Part shown: positions 10,654 to 21,623 of the stretch, piece after piece | How the letters are laid out: each line of letters opens with the position of its first letter | Numbering within the stretch: position 1 is the first letter of the stretch | From: Myrica gale | Lineage: Eukaryota > Streptophyta > Magnoliopsida > Fagales > Myricaceae | Assembly: GCA_963930655.1 (NCBI GenBank) | Contig: OZ005621.1 | Span: forward strand, 1,227,001 to 1,291,000 | Reading direction: 5' to 3' | DNA: 64,000 nucleotides | The notes under the pieces: generated by a model | Databases searched by the model: none | The model's input: the letters and a program-made list of their open reading frames with translations, nothing else | What the model was told of the DNA's origin: nothing | Translations under genes and position numbers: made by a program

Positions 10654-11821
10654 TCATGGCTTTAATCGAACCCACTCATAACGTCCTTCCAACGGCACGT
10701 CGTTGACAATGTCGAAATTGTACCTGCAACGGGATTCAGAGTTTCAAACTCTTAATTCAATGTCCAGCGTTTGGTTACCGAGAAACTTCCGGAAGAAAAA
10801 GATAAGAGGAGCAAATAGAGAGAACTTCGAGCCTCTTGCTGTTCTCTTTTCTTTTACGACTTGCTCGTCAATATTTTCTGTTTCTCAAGAAAAGAAAAGT
10901 ACTATAAGAGTCGTTTGTGAACTTACTTTTCGGCGAAGCGTTTTTGCATGTCATTCTCTGAGGCGGCGAAGAATTCGTCGATCTCAGCCTGCGTTGGCCT
11001 CTTCGCCACCGTTGATCTGGTGCGAGAGTTTGCCTCTGTTGGCTGAGCCGTTGCTTCTCGGTTTGCCGACTCCGCTCGAAGCTCGCTGGACGGCGTCGTC
11101 TCTCTCCTGGGAGAAGATGCCATTTACGTGAGAGAAAATTTAAGAGATACATAATATACGTATGTACTCAGTACATGTATTTATAGTACGTGCGAGACAT
11201 ACAATTTGAAACCGAAAATAACTTAAATTGAAGGAGACCGTTTGGATCACATTTCTTTTGAATTTCGAATTCCAGTTTCCTGAGGAACAGCACTGCAGCA
11301 CTAGGAATTCAGAATTTCTAATATTTAAGAGTATTTATGAAAACCTTTCTCTGCAGCAACTATACGTGGATGTTTCAACTTCGGCACTCCCTTCCTGCGA
11401 ATAATAAATTCAAAATTAACACCAGAAAAATTGAATTGAAGAGCAGCAATTAAAGCGCGAAATGAAAAAATCTTCAGAGAATTGAATTGAATTATTACAC
11501 AACTGAATTTATGACCTGCAGATCTGCGAACTCGATTCTCGATTCCTCCGGAACAAGCGAGCTCGATCCGTTACTTGAGCAACACGAACTAGTGGCGTGA
11601 TCCGAGCTAGGGCTGGAGCAACGACGTTCCTCCGTCGAATCTGGCGGCATTTCGAGGCGTCTCCGGCTTTTTAGCTGCACATAGGATGAGGTGGATGAGG
11701 AGGATAACTTCAATTCGTCGGTGTCGAGCTTCCTTCTCTTCGTGGGGCTATCTGAGCTGGTGACCGCCATTGCCAGAGCTGCTCGTGCTCTGGTCCTCAC
11801 GCCCACCTGAGCCACCTCCAT
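10654..11821 (-). CDS. KRP: Kip-related CDK inhibitor (KRP/ICK), 201 aa
   Basis: Exons: 11821-11516, 11394-11345, 11106-10927, 10723-10654; all junctions keep frame. The product inhibits cyclin/CDK complexes in the nucleus and restrains the cell cycle. Visible in order: MEVAQVGVRTRARA (1-14), KRRK basic cluster (28-31), SYVQLKSRRRL (46-56), IEFADLQ (96-102), EGSAEVETSTY encoded by the 50-nt exon 2, RRETTPSSEL (119-128), PTQAEIDEFFAASE (156-169) and the CDK/cyclin-binding end YNFDIVNDVPLEGRYEWVRLKP (180-201, here given over 20 only as position; key residues Y180, F182, E191, G192, R193, Y194, W196). Start: ATG at 11821 is the first available. In-frame family-like codons for VRKCRGIAEIAV precede it, but the expected initiator codon there is ATC, with an in-frame TGA further upstream. 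Confidence 0.9.
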
Positions 11822-11860
11822 TACTGCAATCTCTGCAATTCCCCTACACTTCCTCACGAT
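11822..11860 (-). other. Lost N-terminal extension of the KRP reading frame
   Basis: Reading into the KRP ATG, the codons spell IVRKCRGIAEIAV, which resembles the MVRK-type amino terminus of KRPs. The first codon (11860-11858) is ATC where ATG would be expected, the next is GTG, and an in-frame TGA occurs about eight codons further up. Either translation starts at 11821, or a non-AUG start is used, or there is a sequence error. Confidence 0.6.
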
Positions 11861-12124
11861 CTCTTGTCTCTTCTCCGTGGAATTTCACTGTGTTTTTTTA
11901 TTTTTCTGGTTTCTTAGTTTTAGAGAGAGAGAGAGAGCCTTTGTGTTTGATAGTGATGGTGATGATGACGAGTCCGTTCGACGGTTCGTATGGTTCTTCA
12001 GCTTTTAAGGGGGTTGTAAGTTTTAGTGTTGGTGGTGGTGGTCCAGTCTCCGTTAACAGTGACGGGGAATCTCTAAACGGGGAAATTGACGGCGCCGTTA
12101 TGCGGATCGGGGGCCATTGATGTT

Positions 12125-13008
12125 TGAGCCGAACGCTAAGCTATTTGGCTTGCGCCACGTGGCTGTAATGACGCTGGCAGAACTGGAGAAGAATTTATTC
12201 TTTCAGCAGCTTTTCAATAGAGACCGACGACCGTACAGGCAGGATAGAATCGGTGCGGTTAGAATCATAATTAAGATTATAATGTGAATTCTGTTGGGTA
12301 TAGTCTATAATTAAGTAGGAAAGAATCGGTGATTGGTGCGGTTAAATCATACTTTATATGCGTTCTTCAGGCTACTGATCTGAAGCGAAATTATTGCGTA
12401 CGGGCTTGTTTACTCATTTACCCTTTTCCGTACAATTTATAAATAGTTATATACATATATATTTCAGATGTACATGTAAAAACTAAAAGGAATAGTATAA
12501 ATTATATATTTAATTAATGTCTGTATAAACCGAAAGCTCTACTTTACAAGTGATATAAAGGAGGAACTTTCTTTACGGTATGACCTTTTGTCCTTTAACC
12601 GATCCAAAAGATATCCTATGAATCTATGATCCTACGAATCTATGATCCCATGAATTCTACTACTAGGGTACACTGAAACTTTATTTCTTAATGCAACAAT
12701 TTTAAAAAAAATGCATAATCATATCTGGGACAAAAATTAAATGCATAAATACCGTGCACTAATTATGGGTAGACATGGCGCACATAGACAATTTAATTTA
12801 GGGTCATAACGGGCATAAGCGTTAGGCAAGTCCTAGAAATTAATGTAACGTGCAAACAAGTGGCATTTGTTTTGTCTAAACCTTGGCACCATAAAAGAGA
12901 CTGATTAAAAAAATAATAAAATAATCTATTTTTTTATTAAATAATTCTTTTTATTTTTATATTCATTAAATCTTATTTTTCTTTATTTTTTACCAACTCT
13001 AATTGTAA
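12125..13008. other. Intergenic, nothing recognised
   Basis: Upstream region of the KRP gene, then AT-rich spacer. No motif-bearing frame, RNA gene or repeat border seen. Confidence 0.4.
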
Positions 13009-13013
13009 CGACC

Positions 13014-13202
13014 CAATGACAAGCACTAGCCACATCTGTACTTTGACTTCAAAATGATTAGTCAAGGTTGCTTTTGAAGCTCTTTGGATCATTATAAAGC
13101 TCAATTCAGCATAGTAAGATCTTAATGTGGGACTTGACCCTTATAGAACTAATCACTCATTCATTCTCCTCTCCCACTCCATGTGGGATTCGGGGTATCA
13201 CA
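13014..13202. mobile_element. Possible solo LTR (189 bp)
   Basis: Begins TGTAACGACCC and ends GGGGTATCACA, so it has TG...CA ends, with a TGTGGGATTCGGGG word near the end as in several small plant LTRs. The flanks CTAAT (13009-13013) and TTAAT (13203-13207) differ at one base and could be a 5-bp duplication. No second LTR or internal region is present. A TRIM-type remnant is possible. Confidence 0.4.
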
Positions 13203-13207
13203 TTAAT

Positions 13208-15006
13208 ATATTATTTTTACTTATTTACCAATTCTAATACTCTAAAATTTTTACCACGTCAAAGTTTCTACCAACAAACACCACAGTTTGCGGTGTTCAC
13301 GTTGCACATGGGGTGCTCAATTTAATCCGGGCCGTCCAATTGTACAAAAAGATGGGCCACAGCCGTAAAAATTTGTGCAAAACTCCGGTACCGTCCAAAA
13401 TTACCATGCAAATGCATCATATATAGGACATTGGTAGTTAGATACGTCCAATTTTCCGGCGGAGTTGTGGATCAGCTTCTTGTTATCTATCATTAATGCT
13501 CCTAGCTATAGTACATGAGACACGTAAGATATCAGTCCATAGCAGACCACATGCTAATTGTCACTAGCTAAAGTGTCAGAATTTAGAAGTCATCATTTTT
13601 TTCGCTCTGAGATTCCTAAAGGAGTACTTACAAAGTTAAGAACCACTGATTACAACACAGCTACCTACTCTTGTTTGGTTTTGATCTTTTCTTCCTTTAA
13701 TATATATTAAGCTGATACTGCATTAATAATTAGCTCTAGACAGAGAAGCTACGGGTCCAAATAACAATGTTTCTTTTTATTTTATTAAAACTTATAATTT
13801 TCTCAATAATCTGTAATGTGATACGATTTTGACGGTAAATTTATTTGAGATCTGATGAATTTTAATAATTAAAGAGTCGTAATATAAATTTTTTGAAATA
13901 ATTGGGATCCGTATATTTCCAACACGCGTGCATAATTACATTTACCGTACTTATGTATATGCATAGGAGTGAGAATTAATAGAATTATGCCATTTTTTTT
14001 ATATTTGTACCTTTACGACAAAATTGCCCTTTCATTTAATTTGAGGAGCACTCAATAATGCAAAGTAGAACCACGGGAACAAAGGAGCACCGAAGGAAAA
14101 GCATTTGCAATATTTTCCTAAAGGAAAACATGTATAAAGCTGCAGAGTGAAAAAGACTTTCCACCCATAACGTGGGGCACTTTAATGATTGATAAAGCAC
14201 TCAGTTATATTTACTATAATATACATCATTAGAGATAAAAGTGAATGCTCATGATCATAGTAGTGGTTCAAATTAAAGGTACCTAAGATCAGGGTGCCCG
14301 ATCGTACTCATCGTGGAAGGTAAGGGGAGCTTTTAATAAACAAACAGAACTCTTGTACTCAGATTTAATTGGCAGAACAACTTGAAAAGAGTACACGTAA
14401 TATTGGGCGTAAGGGGCTTGCATCCTTAAAGCATAAGTTTGGTTCCTGCCTTCCTGGCCCAGCTCCTTGATTATTGTCTCTCTTTTTGAGTTGTGAGCTA
14501 AGATCGCGATCACGACCCTCAGATCAACGAGATCATGGAAGATAGGTACGTCAAAAGGAAAGATTCCTTCAAATAAGATAATGAAAAGGTCTGCTTACAA
14601 AAAAGGCAAAAGAAAATAATAATGAAAAGGTGTTGGACACGGGCACATGGATCGTAGGTGAGTTTCGGCACAGAAAACTAGAAAAATGTTTCGCCTTGCA
14701 TGAAAATTGAGGTGGCAGACCGGCAGTCAGGTAAAAGCACCTCAGCCCGTCTACTAAGGTTAAAGATTCAACCTTTTTAATGTAAAAGTGCTTTTGGGGT
14801 TTGCTTTAGTGAACCTGCACGTATAGCTGCAAATTAACCCTACTTTTATTTTCCAAATTATTATTATTTCTATATATATATATATCATGAATATCTGCAA
14901 ATTCTCTATATTAACATGTTATCTAAATTAGACTATCTTTTTACGATTTGTTGATCTGATCAGCATTAACTGAAACTATTATGAGAGCTGCAACCGAAGG
15001 TGCTGA
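13208..15006. other. Intergenic, nothing recognised
   Basis: No supported gene. The minus-strand frame of 74 codons at 14289-14513 has no recognisable motif. Confidence 0.4.
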
Positions 15007-15014
15007 GCTGGAAG

Positions 15015-15162
15015 CACCGGCGGAGGCAGGGGCCACTGCCCCGGTTCGCTCCTTAAAACAACAAATTTTTACACCTAAATTTTTTTATTATTATTTTTTT
15101 AACTAATTTTTTTTTTACCATTTTTTTGCCCCCCATTAATCAGCTTCCTGCCTCCGCTTATG
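15015..15162. mobile_element. hAT-type MITE, 148 bp
   Basis: Left end CACCGGCGGAGGCAGG and right end, reverse complemented, CATAAGCGGAGGCAGG share 13 of 16 bases. Perfect 8-bp direct repeats GCTGGAAG flank it (15007-15014 and 15163-15170). The interior is an AT-rich spacer. Size and target duplication fit a hAT-derived MITE. Confidence 0.75.
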
Positions 15163-15170
15163 GCTGGAAG

Positions 15171-16290
15171 CTAGTTCTCTTATATCAAAGATGCTGAGCT
15201 GGAAGATAGTTAGACAAGTAATTGGTTTGTTAGTCGATATAGTTGAAGTTGTAGTCTATATACACGACCCTCATTTGTAAATAATTATTACAACATAATA
15301 TACTTGATCATCGGATTTCTCATTTTCCTCGTCTAGTTCTTTACTACACTCATGTTTTCACATTTACGAAATTTGATAGAAACTTAGGGTTAATTTATCT
15401 ACTGTGAACGAAAATGGAGTTTAATGGATTTGATTGATTGGGAATCTTCAAAGCAAAGTCTTTTTCCACCTCTTTGATGTTGGGATTGGCCCCTGGATAC
15501 GACAACCGATGGTACTTGAGATTAACAGTGAAAGAGAGGAAGGGAAATTCAAATCAATGGGCGCGGCAACTTACGGGTTTTTATGCCACACCCACAAATA
15601 TACCTTATGTAGAGCTCGCGCGGGAGATCATTGCTCGGGTCTAAATAGCAGAGAGTAGCATTATAACTTCCTTATAAAGATACAGATTTGGTTTCCAAAA
15701 CTCTCAGCAAATTCAGTCTGGCTAATCACTCTTCAATGGCCCTGCCATGGGGACGAGGTAGGCGCGATTTCAACCAAGTGCTAGTGCGACCAAGGACAGT
15801 ACCACAAGTGCAGAACTGAAAAACCTGACCAGGCGCTTAGGAAAGAAAGAACAAACCTGACCAGCCGGTCACTGACTTGGGTTGCTAGTAATTGCCACTC
15901 ATACGAATTAAGCCAGACCTTTATTGGCTTACACAAAAAGAATACCCTTTGCTGTACTGCCGTTTACTTGTTTACTTTATGTTAAAGAAACGCCGAATCA
16001 TAAACAATTGCTAAGGGTGTCATGAAGAATATAGTAGGAACATTTCTCAATTATGCTAATTCCAACGTTGATTGATTACACTCGAGTATAGGTCAAACCA
16101 TTAAATGGCGGTGGATCCGAGACAGAGAGTAAAAAACGGGGAAAGAGAATATACAATAATTGTTATACTTTACATACCATTCGGTCCATTCTCACCATCC
16201 AAAAGGGACCCCAAAGAACTTTAGGGTTTGCTATCTCTTTAAGTTACTAAACAGTGGAAAGATATGTATAATTACCTTACTGGCATGCAT
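15171..16290. other. Intergenic, nothing recognised
   Basis: Plus-strand frames of 74 and 68 codons at 15434-15658 overlap in different frames and carry no motif I know. No other element seen. Confidence 0.4.
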
Positions 16291-16480
16291 AAAAGAGATG
16301 GGAGAGAGAGAGAGGGAAAGTGGAAAAGAGACATGTGGATTTCAAGGTATAGAAGTAAGGTTGAAGTTAAATTCAGAAATGAAAGAGATGGGAGAGAGAG
16401 AGAGAGAGAAGGAAAGTGGAAAAGCAGACATGTGGATTTCAAGATATAGAAGTAAGGTTGAAGTTAAATTCAGAAATGAT
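16291..16480. repeat. Direct tandem duplication, about 90 bp x 2
   Basis: The unit beginning AAAGAGATGGGAGAGAGAG and ending TTAAATTCAGAAATG occurs at about 16291-16380 and again at 16381-16480. Copies differ by the length of the GA run and a few substitutions (GAGACATG versus GCAGACATG; AAGGTATAG versus AAGATATAG). Confidence 0.9.
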
Positions 16481-16559
16481 AGGGGGCCAGATCATGTGAG
16501 CGTTTCGAGAGGGATGCCTTTCATGTCCAAGACATGCTCGTTCAATTTATAGTGCTCAA

Positions 16560-18585
16560 ATGGTCCTCTCATTTCCAAAAGCACACCCTTTTTTCTTTCC
16601 AATGTCAGGCCTCGGACTGTTCTTGGACCCCATCTTCCTTTTAAAAGGTAGTGGCTTTTGCGGCTTACGTCGTTTTGCTCTTTTCAAAGTTATACAAGAT
16701 TTAGGCTTCGAGAGAAAAAAATGAATGGCCGTGGGGAACGTTCCTGACTGCATGGTTCTGATTCTCGAATGCTCATCAAAATCTTGCTTTTTGGCTCTGG
16801 GATTTTGCCTCCTGTGGTTCCTCAAGTGGGGTTTCAGTGGTTTAATTATTAGATTGCTGAGTCGTAGGTCTTGGGAAGAAAAGGTGGTGGGATTATTGGT
16901 GGGATCCGCTTCTACAAAAGCTATTGGCGGGTCTAATAATGCAGTTCCGTTTGTTTATATGTTAAAACGATTTTTCGCTGGAAATCATATTTTTAAAAGG
17001 AAATAATGATCTTTTAGGATAAACCTTCAGCCTCAAGCTACAAGGAAAGCAGCTTCGGCTTCACTCTTCATCTTTTAGCAGTAAGAGAAAGATCGAGAGA
17101 CAGCATTTAATGGCCAGCACGTTTGGCAAGTTAATAGCACCAATCATAAGATATTACAAGATGATATATATCACAAGAATGAAGAAAATATAAAAATAAA
17201 TGAAGGACCGTAAAATTAGGGAAGTGCAAGAAACACTTTTAAATTTCCATTTCTTATATGTTATCCAAATGATCAGTATCGGGAACGCTGAGCCAAAGGA
17301 TAATCATAAGAAACATTCAAACGCAGCTTTTACCGTCTTCATAGGGAGCTCTATAAAACCTAAGGCTAAAAGTTGCATAGATTGATTCCTTAACCATAGA
17401 TCATGGCAGTCAGAATGGTTATTATTTCCTAGTGGCCCATATCCAAACACTGATATATATATATATATAAGGTAAAAAAGGTGGAATCCATAGCTCACAA
17501 AGTGAAAGTCATTGTAAGAGAGAAACAAAGAGCACTCAACCATAGAAGAAGGTCATTAGGTGAACGTTCCTATTAGAACCACGAGCAATGGCTGCCTTTC
17601 CTTGTAGCCCCTAATGATTGTGGTCCATTAGAAGCTAATTAACTACTGTTGTGAGGATATATGCCAACAATTTCAAGCTGTAAGACTAAATGGTAGCTAG
17701 TGGTCCATCCTGATCTCCTCCTCCTTTTTTATTTTTCCTAGCTACTCGGTAAATGAATATAAAACGTCATATTCTATCTGCCGGTCAACGCGAGGATGAC
17801 CTATAGCGCCAAGATGGGATTGATTATGCATTTGGCGTCACTAACTTTTGAAAAGGATGAAAGAACTTCATTCTAACAGACCAACCGGCTTCAATCTCCC
17901 AATACTGTGGTGCATTCTAAGCCAAGTAGCACTGTTGCCGGGGTTCCATGCAATATACCTCATGGCTCCAAGTTCTCATTTAACCTCTCCAGTCTCAGCC
18001 TACCATCTTCTTCGGCCTGCACCACAGTCACTTGATTAATGCATCGATCGCTGCTGTCTCTCAAATCCAGCTTAGCGACACACGCATGTTGAAAAAACGC
18101 TAACAGCTTTCTCATGCAATCGCAGGCCCTTCAATTTCCTAACCCACTGTCATGATACGGTGATGTAGCAGACGGTTGCTTTTGATCAGTTCTTAATTGA
18201 AAAGTTCTTTTCTTTGTTACTGCGTACCTGATGGGGTTCAAATACCGTACCTGCAGATGTACTAAAACCGACTTGGATTGATTAGACCCGATCGTCTACG
18301 ATGGTGTTGTGTTTTTTTTATTCCCCTTTAAAAGTTTTATGCAATTCACAAATAACCAACGGTAGATATATATAAAAAAACCAACAATTTTTTTTTTGAG
18401 AAAAAACCCATTAAAGTCGCTTTTCATTTTGCCTTTCATACTTATTTGGGTAAGTATTTTAATATTCTGGTTGAGACTGTTGGGCACTTGGGCGCCATTT
18501 TCTGGACGATAAAAATAAATAAAAAGGATATTTTAAAAGCCCGACAGGCCGACGGTCATTTTTTTTAAAGCAAACACCCAACACA
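16560..18585. other. Intergenic, nothing recognised
   Basis: Short frames on both strands (up to 93 codons, 16725-17006) lack motifs. A TA run occurs near 17454-17469. I find no supported gene. Confidence 0.4.
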
Positions 18586-18588
18586 GCA

Positions 18589-18762
18589 CTAGGGAGGCAG
18601 ACTCGAAATAGCTGCATGATCCGAAAGACAAATCTCCCCAAACATATTACTGTTAACACACCACTTGACAAGATCGTGAGCAGCAAAGTTAGCTTCTCGT
18701 GGGATCCAGACAAAACTCCACTGCGCATGCTCCAGTAACAATCTGCGGATGGTATTAACCTC
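18589..18762 (-). pseudogene. RNase H-like domain fragment of a non-LTR element
   Basis: One minus-strand frame, different from the longest ORF there, reads IRRLLLEHAQW, then SFVWIPREANFAAHDLVKW, and stops at 18589. The word W.PREAN.AAH.L.KW is the carboxy end of the RNase H-like domain found in plant non-LTR retrotransposons and derived proteins. An in-frame stop lies just upstream, so it is a decayed fragment. Confidence 0.6.
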
Positions 18763-18769
18763 TTACCTC

Positions 18770-21600
18770 TCCCAAGATATTCCAGTCCGATTCACCTGAG
18801 GCCCCCTCCGCCGACGGTCAATCATTCAAACAATTTAACGTGCGCCGTATGGTCAATCACCGTCAAGCAGACGCGAAGCGTGGGGACTAGAGTGTGATGC
18901 CTGATCGACCTCCCGACACGTCGTGTGGGCCTCCCGTGAATGTTGCACAGAATTTACCAGTGGCGTTTGTGGGCCCCTGGACATGGGCCAGCCCCAGTGT
19001 CAGAGCGACTGGACCCAAAGTATCTCTGCAGCATCGGATTCCAAAAACTTGTCGTCGAGAAAGGGGATCGAAAACGACGGGTCTTTTTGGCATGGGCTTC
19101 GCTGCATTTTATTGCGGGCGGGCCGGAGAGGGGAGTGCATGACGTCAAAGACTAATAAATCCAAGCACAGGTTTATTGTTCCTTAGAAATTTCTAACACG
19201 TCGCAATTTCCCTTTTCCCTTCATTATAAGTAATTGTCCTAAGTTATTGCTTGGACGTAGCCCCAATAAAATGATGCTTCGAATTATATCCTCTCTCGCT
19301 TTCTAGAGGTATGGTCTTCTACAAAGGGCAAATTTGGTAATGATTTGTGTCTTAGTGAAATACCTTTAGTTTGTGATTCTTTTACACATTCCATTTGAAT
19401 TCTAGTAGGTTTTGTTTTGTACCCAATACCAAATTGGCTGAGTTTGGGTACTGTGCCTAAAAGTTCTGAAAAATGGAAAAAACTCGAGCAGCCCTTCTCT
19501 TCTATTTTATAAGATCCTGCAGCCTCCATCCCTGGACCCTGGTAGCGTCAATGGTGGAAAACATGGTTAGCTACGAGAACGAGTGTTCGAGTCCCCTAGC
19601 GATTGTATTATTTGGATATGGCGGCCGTGTACGTAATCTATATGCATGGGATCCACCGGTGTTGTCGTTTTGTAATGGCATCAGTATCTTCTGATTCTTA
19701 TCCTGCTCGGATCCTTTTGAGATCTGTACAAGCGTACGTGTGTGTTTTTTTATGATCGTAAACCAAAATTGCTTTAGAGCTTCGGTCGCATGCTACCATC
19801 ACATGCCAATCGAAACGAGCAATCATGACCGAAACCTCTACTGCCCCATGCAAAATTTGTCTTGACAGCTCCCTCCAACGCTGTGTTCACCGACGACAGA
19901 ATGAATTAATGGTTGTCCCTTTTATTGATGCTCGTTGAATGATGGCTATGTTTCTCTGTTACTTCTTGTTTTTTGCTATACATTTTCAACAGTCCCCATG
20001 CAAATCGTTTTTGTAGCATTATATAATTTGCGGTCTCCATTTAACTAGTTGTTGTGTCCTCTGTAATTAATAACTCAAAACTACTAAATTTGATACTTTG
20101 CACTTCAAACTACTAATAAGTTATATTATATATAATGTGTTACAATTTGATAGTTAATATTACATTTCTCGGCACATTTTTATTTATTGATGTTGACAAT
20201 GAGATTAACATTGAGTATAAATCAAGACTTATTGGTAGTTTGGAGTACAAATTGCCAATTTGAATAATTTAAAATGTAAAGTGTAAAAAAAGGTTATAAT
20301 AAAGATGTCAGGTTAATAGGCTTGGCCAATTTTTCCAAACTTTCTTTGCATGAAGAAAAGCTTATAATAAGTTACATCTCTTTCTGTCTGATTTAATGGT
20401 CAAATCTAACGAAGGGACGATGATTAATTATTTTTAAAGCATGTCGGATATAATAAAATATATTAAAATTTGAAAATGGCTAATTAATTTTTGCCTGTAG
20501 ATATGAAGTGTATTTTTTTTCATTTTTCATTTTGTGAGAATTATTAGGATTATTTTTTTTTTTACATTTCAAAATATGTAGGTATTAAAAAAATCATCTA
20601 AACAATAACGTAACCTTTCAACGTTAGAGTTTTAAGATTATCGTAAATCCTACTACGTCTCCACTCATGTGGGCAGTGGTTTTTTTTTTTTAAACATTAA
20701 GTATCCGAAAAATGCAAATAAAATGTCTATGTTTCTTTTATAGATTACAAAAAATTGTGCATCGAAACAAAAGATTAAATATTTTTAAGGCTTCGGAGTG
20801 TTACTTTATAAGAAATATTTGGGTCCAAAAATTTAGGTTTAATCATAAAAAAATTCACCACATAATTTATTATTATTATAATACTTATTAAAAATCTTCT
20901 CTCTCTTTACTTTTTCACCAACTCCCATAACATATCTTTACTTTATAATATTTCTCAAACCCCGATACCCAAAATTTTCACCCTCAAACGTCACCAAGAA
21001 ATCCTTATGGCCCTGTGGAAATGAATTCGATTCTATTGTATCTTTTTTTATCCTTAAGTAGCAGGAGTCGTAAAAGTTTAAAACCTGTAAAATCATTAAG
21101 TCCTATCTAAACCTTAATTCTCTCATTCCTCAAAGTCAGGCCCAATGAAAGACAAATATGCCATGAACATTGAACAGCGTATTAATGGGCCTCATCATAG
21201 GCCCTATTGATTTTGATAAAATCAAGAAGAAAAACAAAATAACGAAGGAAAATAAAATAAAAGACAGGCTGAGATTAGACAAAATTTTAGCCGCATGTAA
21301 TTTTATAGTCGTTCCAAAATACTCTCTTTCACTTTTTTCATTAATTTCTGTACATTTTTTTTTACTTTTTCACCGACTTTTTTTACTCTCCTCATTTTTT
21401 TAATAAACCTCAATATCTAATTTTAACAACCCTAACCAATAAACTCTCTCTCTCCTAACTTTTTTATTAATTTTCATACAATTTTTCACCCAATTTTTTT
21501 AATATCTCTACTCACGTTTTTTCATCAACAACCGTATCTAAAATTTTAACACCTTCAAATTGTACTTCTACGACACAGTTAAGAACCGTTGAAGAACTCG
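18770..21600. other. Intergenic; GC-richer patch and AT-rich repeats
   Basis: 18880-19140 is GC-richer and open in several overlapping frames, none with a motif. 19545-19615 has a GTTCGAGTCCC word like a Pol III B box but no clear SINE structure. 20770-21570 is AT-rich with the CTCTCTC/TTTTTCACC words of the local MITE family. Confidence 0.4.
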
Positions 21601-21623
21601 AAGGATAAAGAGAGAGCGAAAGA

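Noticed and set aside
10703-11131. 142-codon plus-strand ORF
   Set aside because: Antisense to KRP exons 3 and 4 and the intron between them.
18894-19186. Several overlapping ORFs in a GC-richer patch
   Set aside because: Open in most frames at once, which reflects base composition; no motif in any.
19545-19615. Possible tRNA-derived SINE (GTTCGAGTCCC word)
   Set aside because: A B-box-like word is present but no convincing A box spacing, tail or target duplication.
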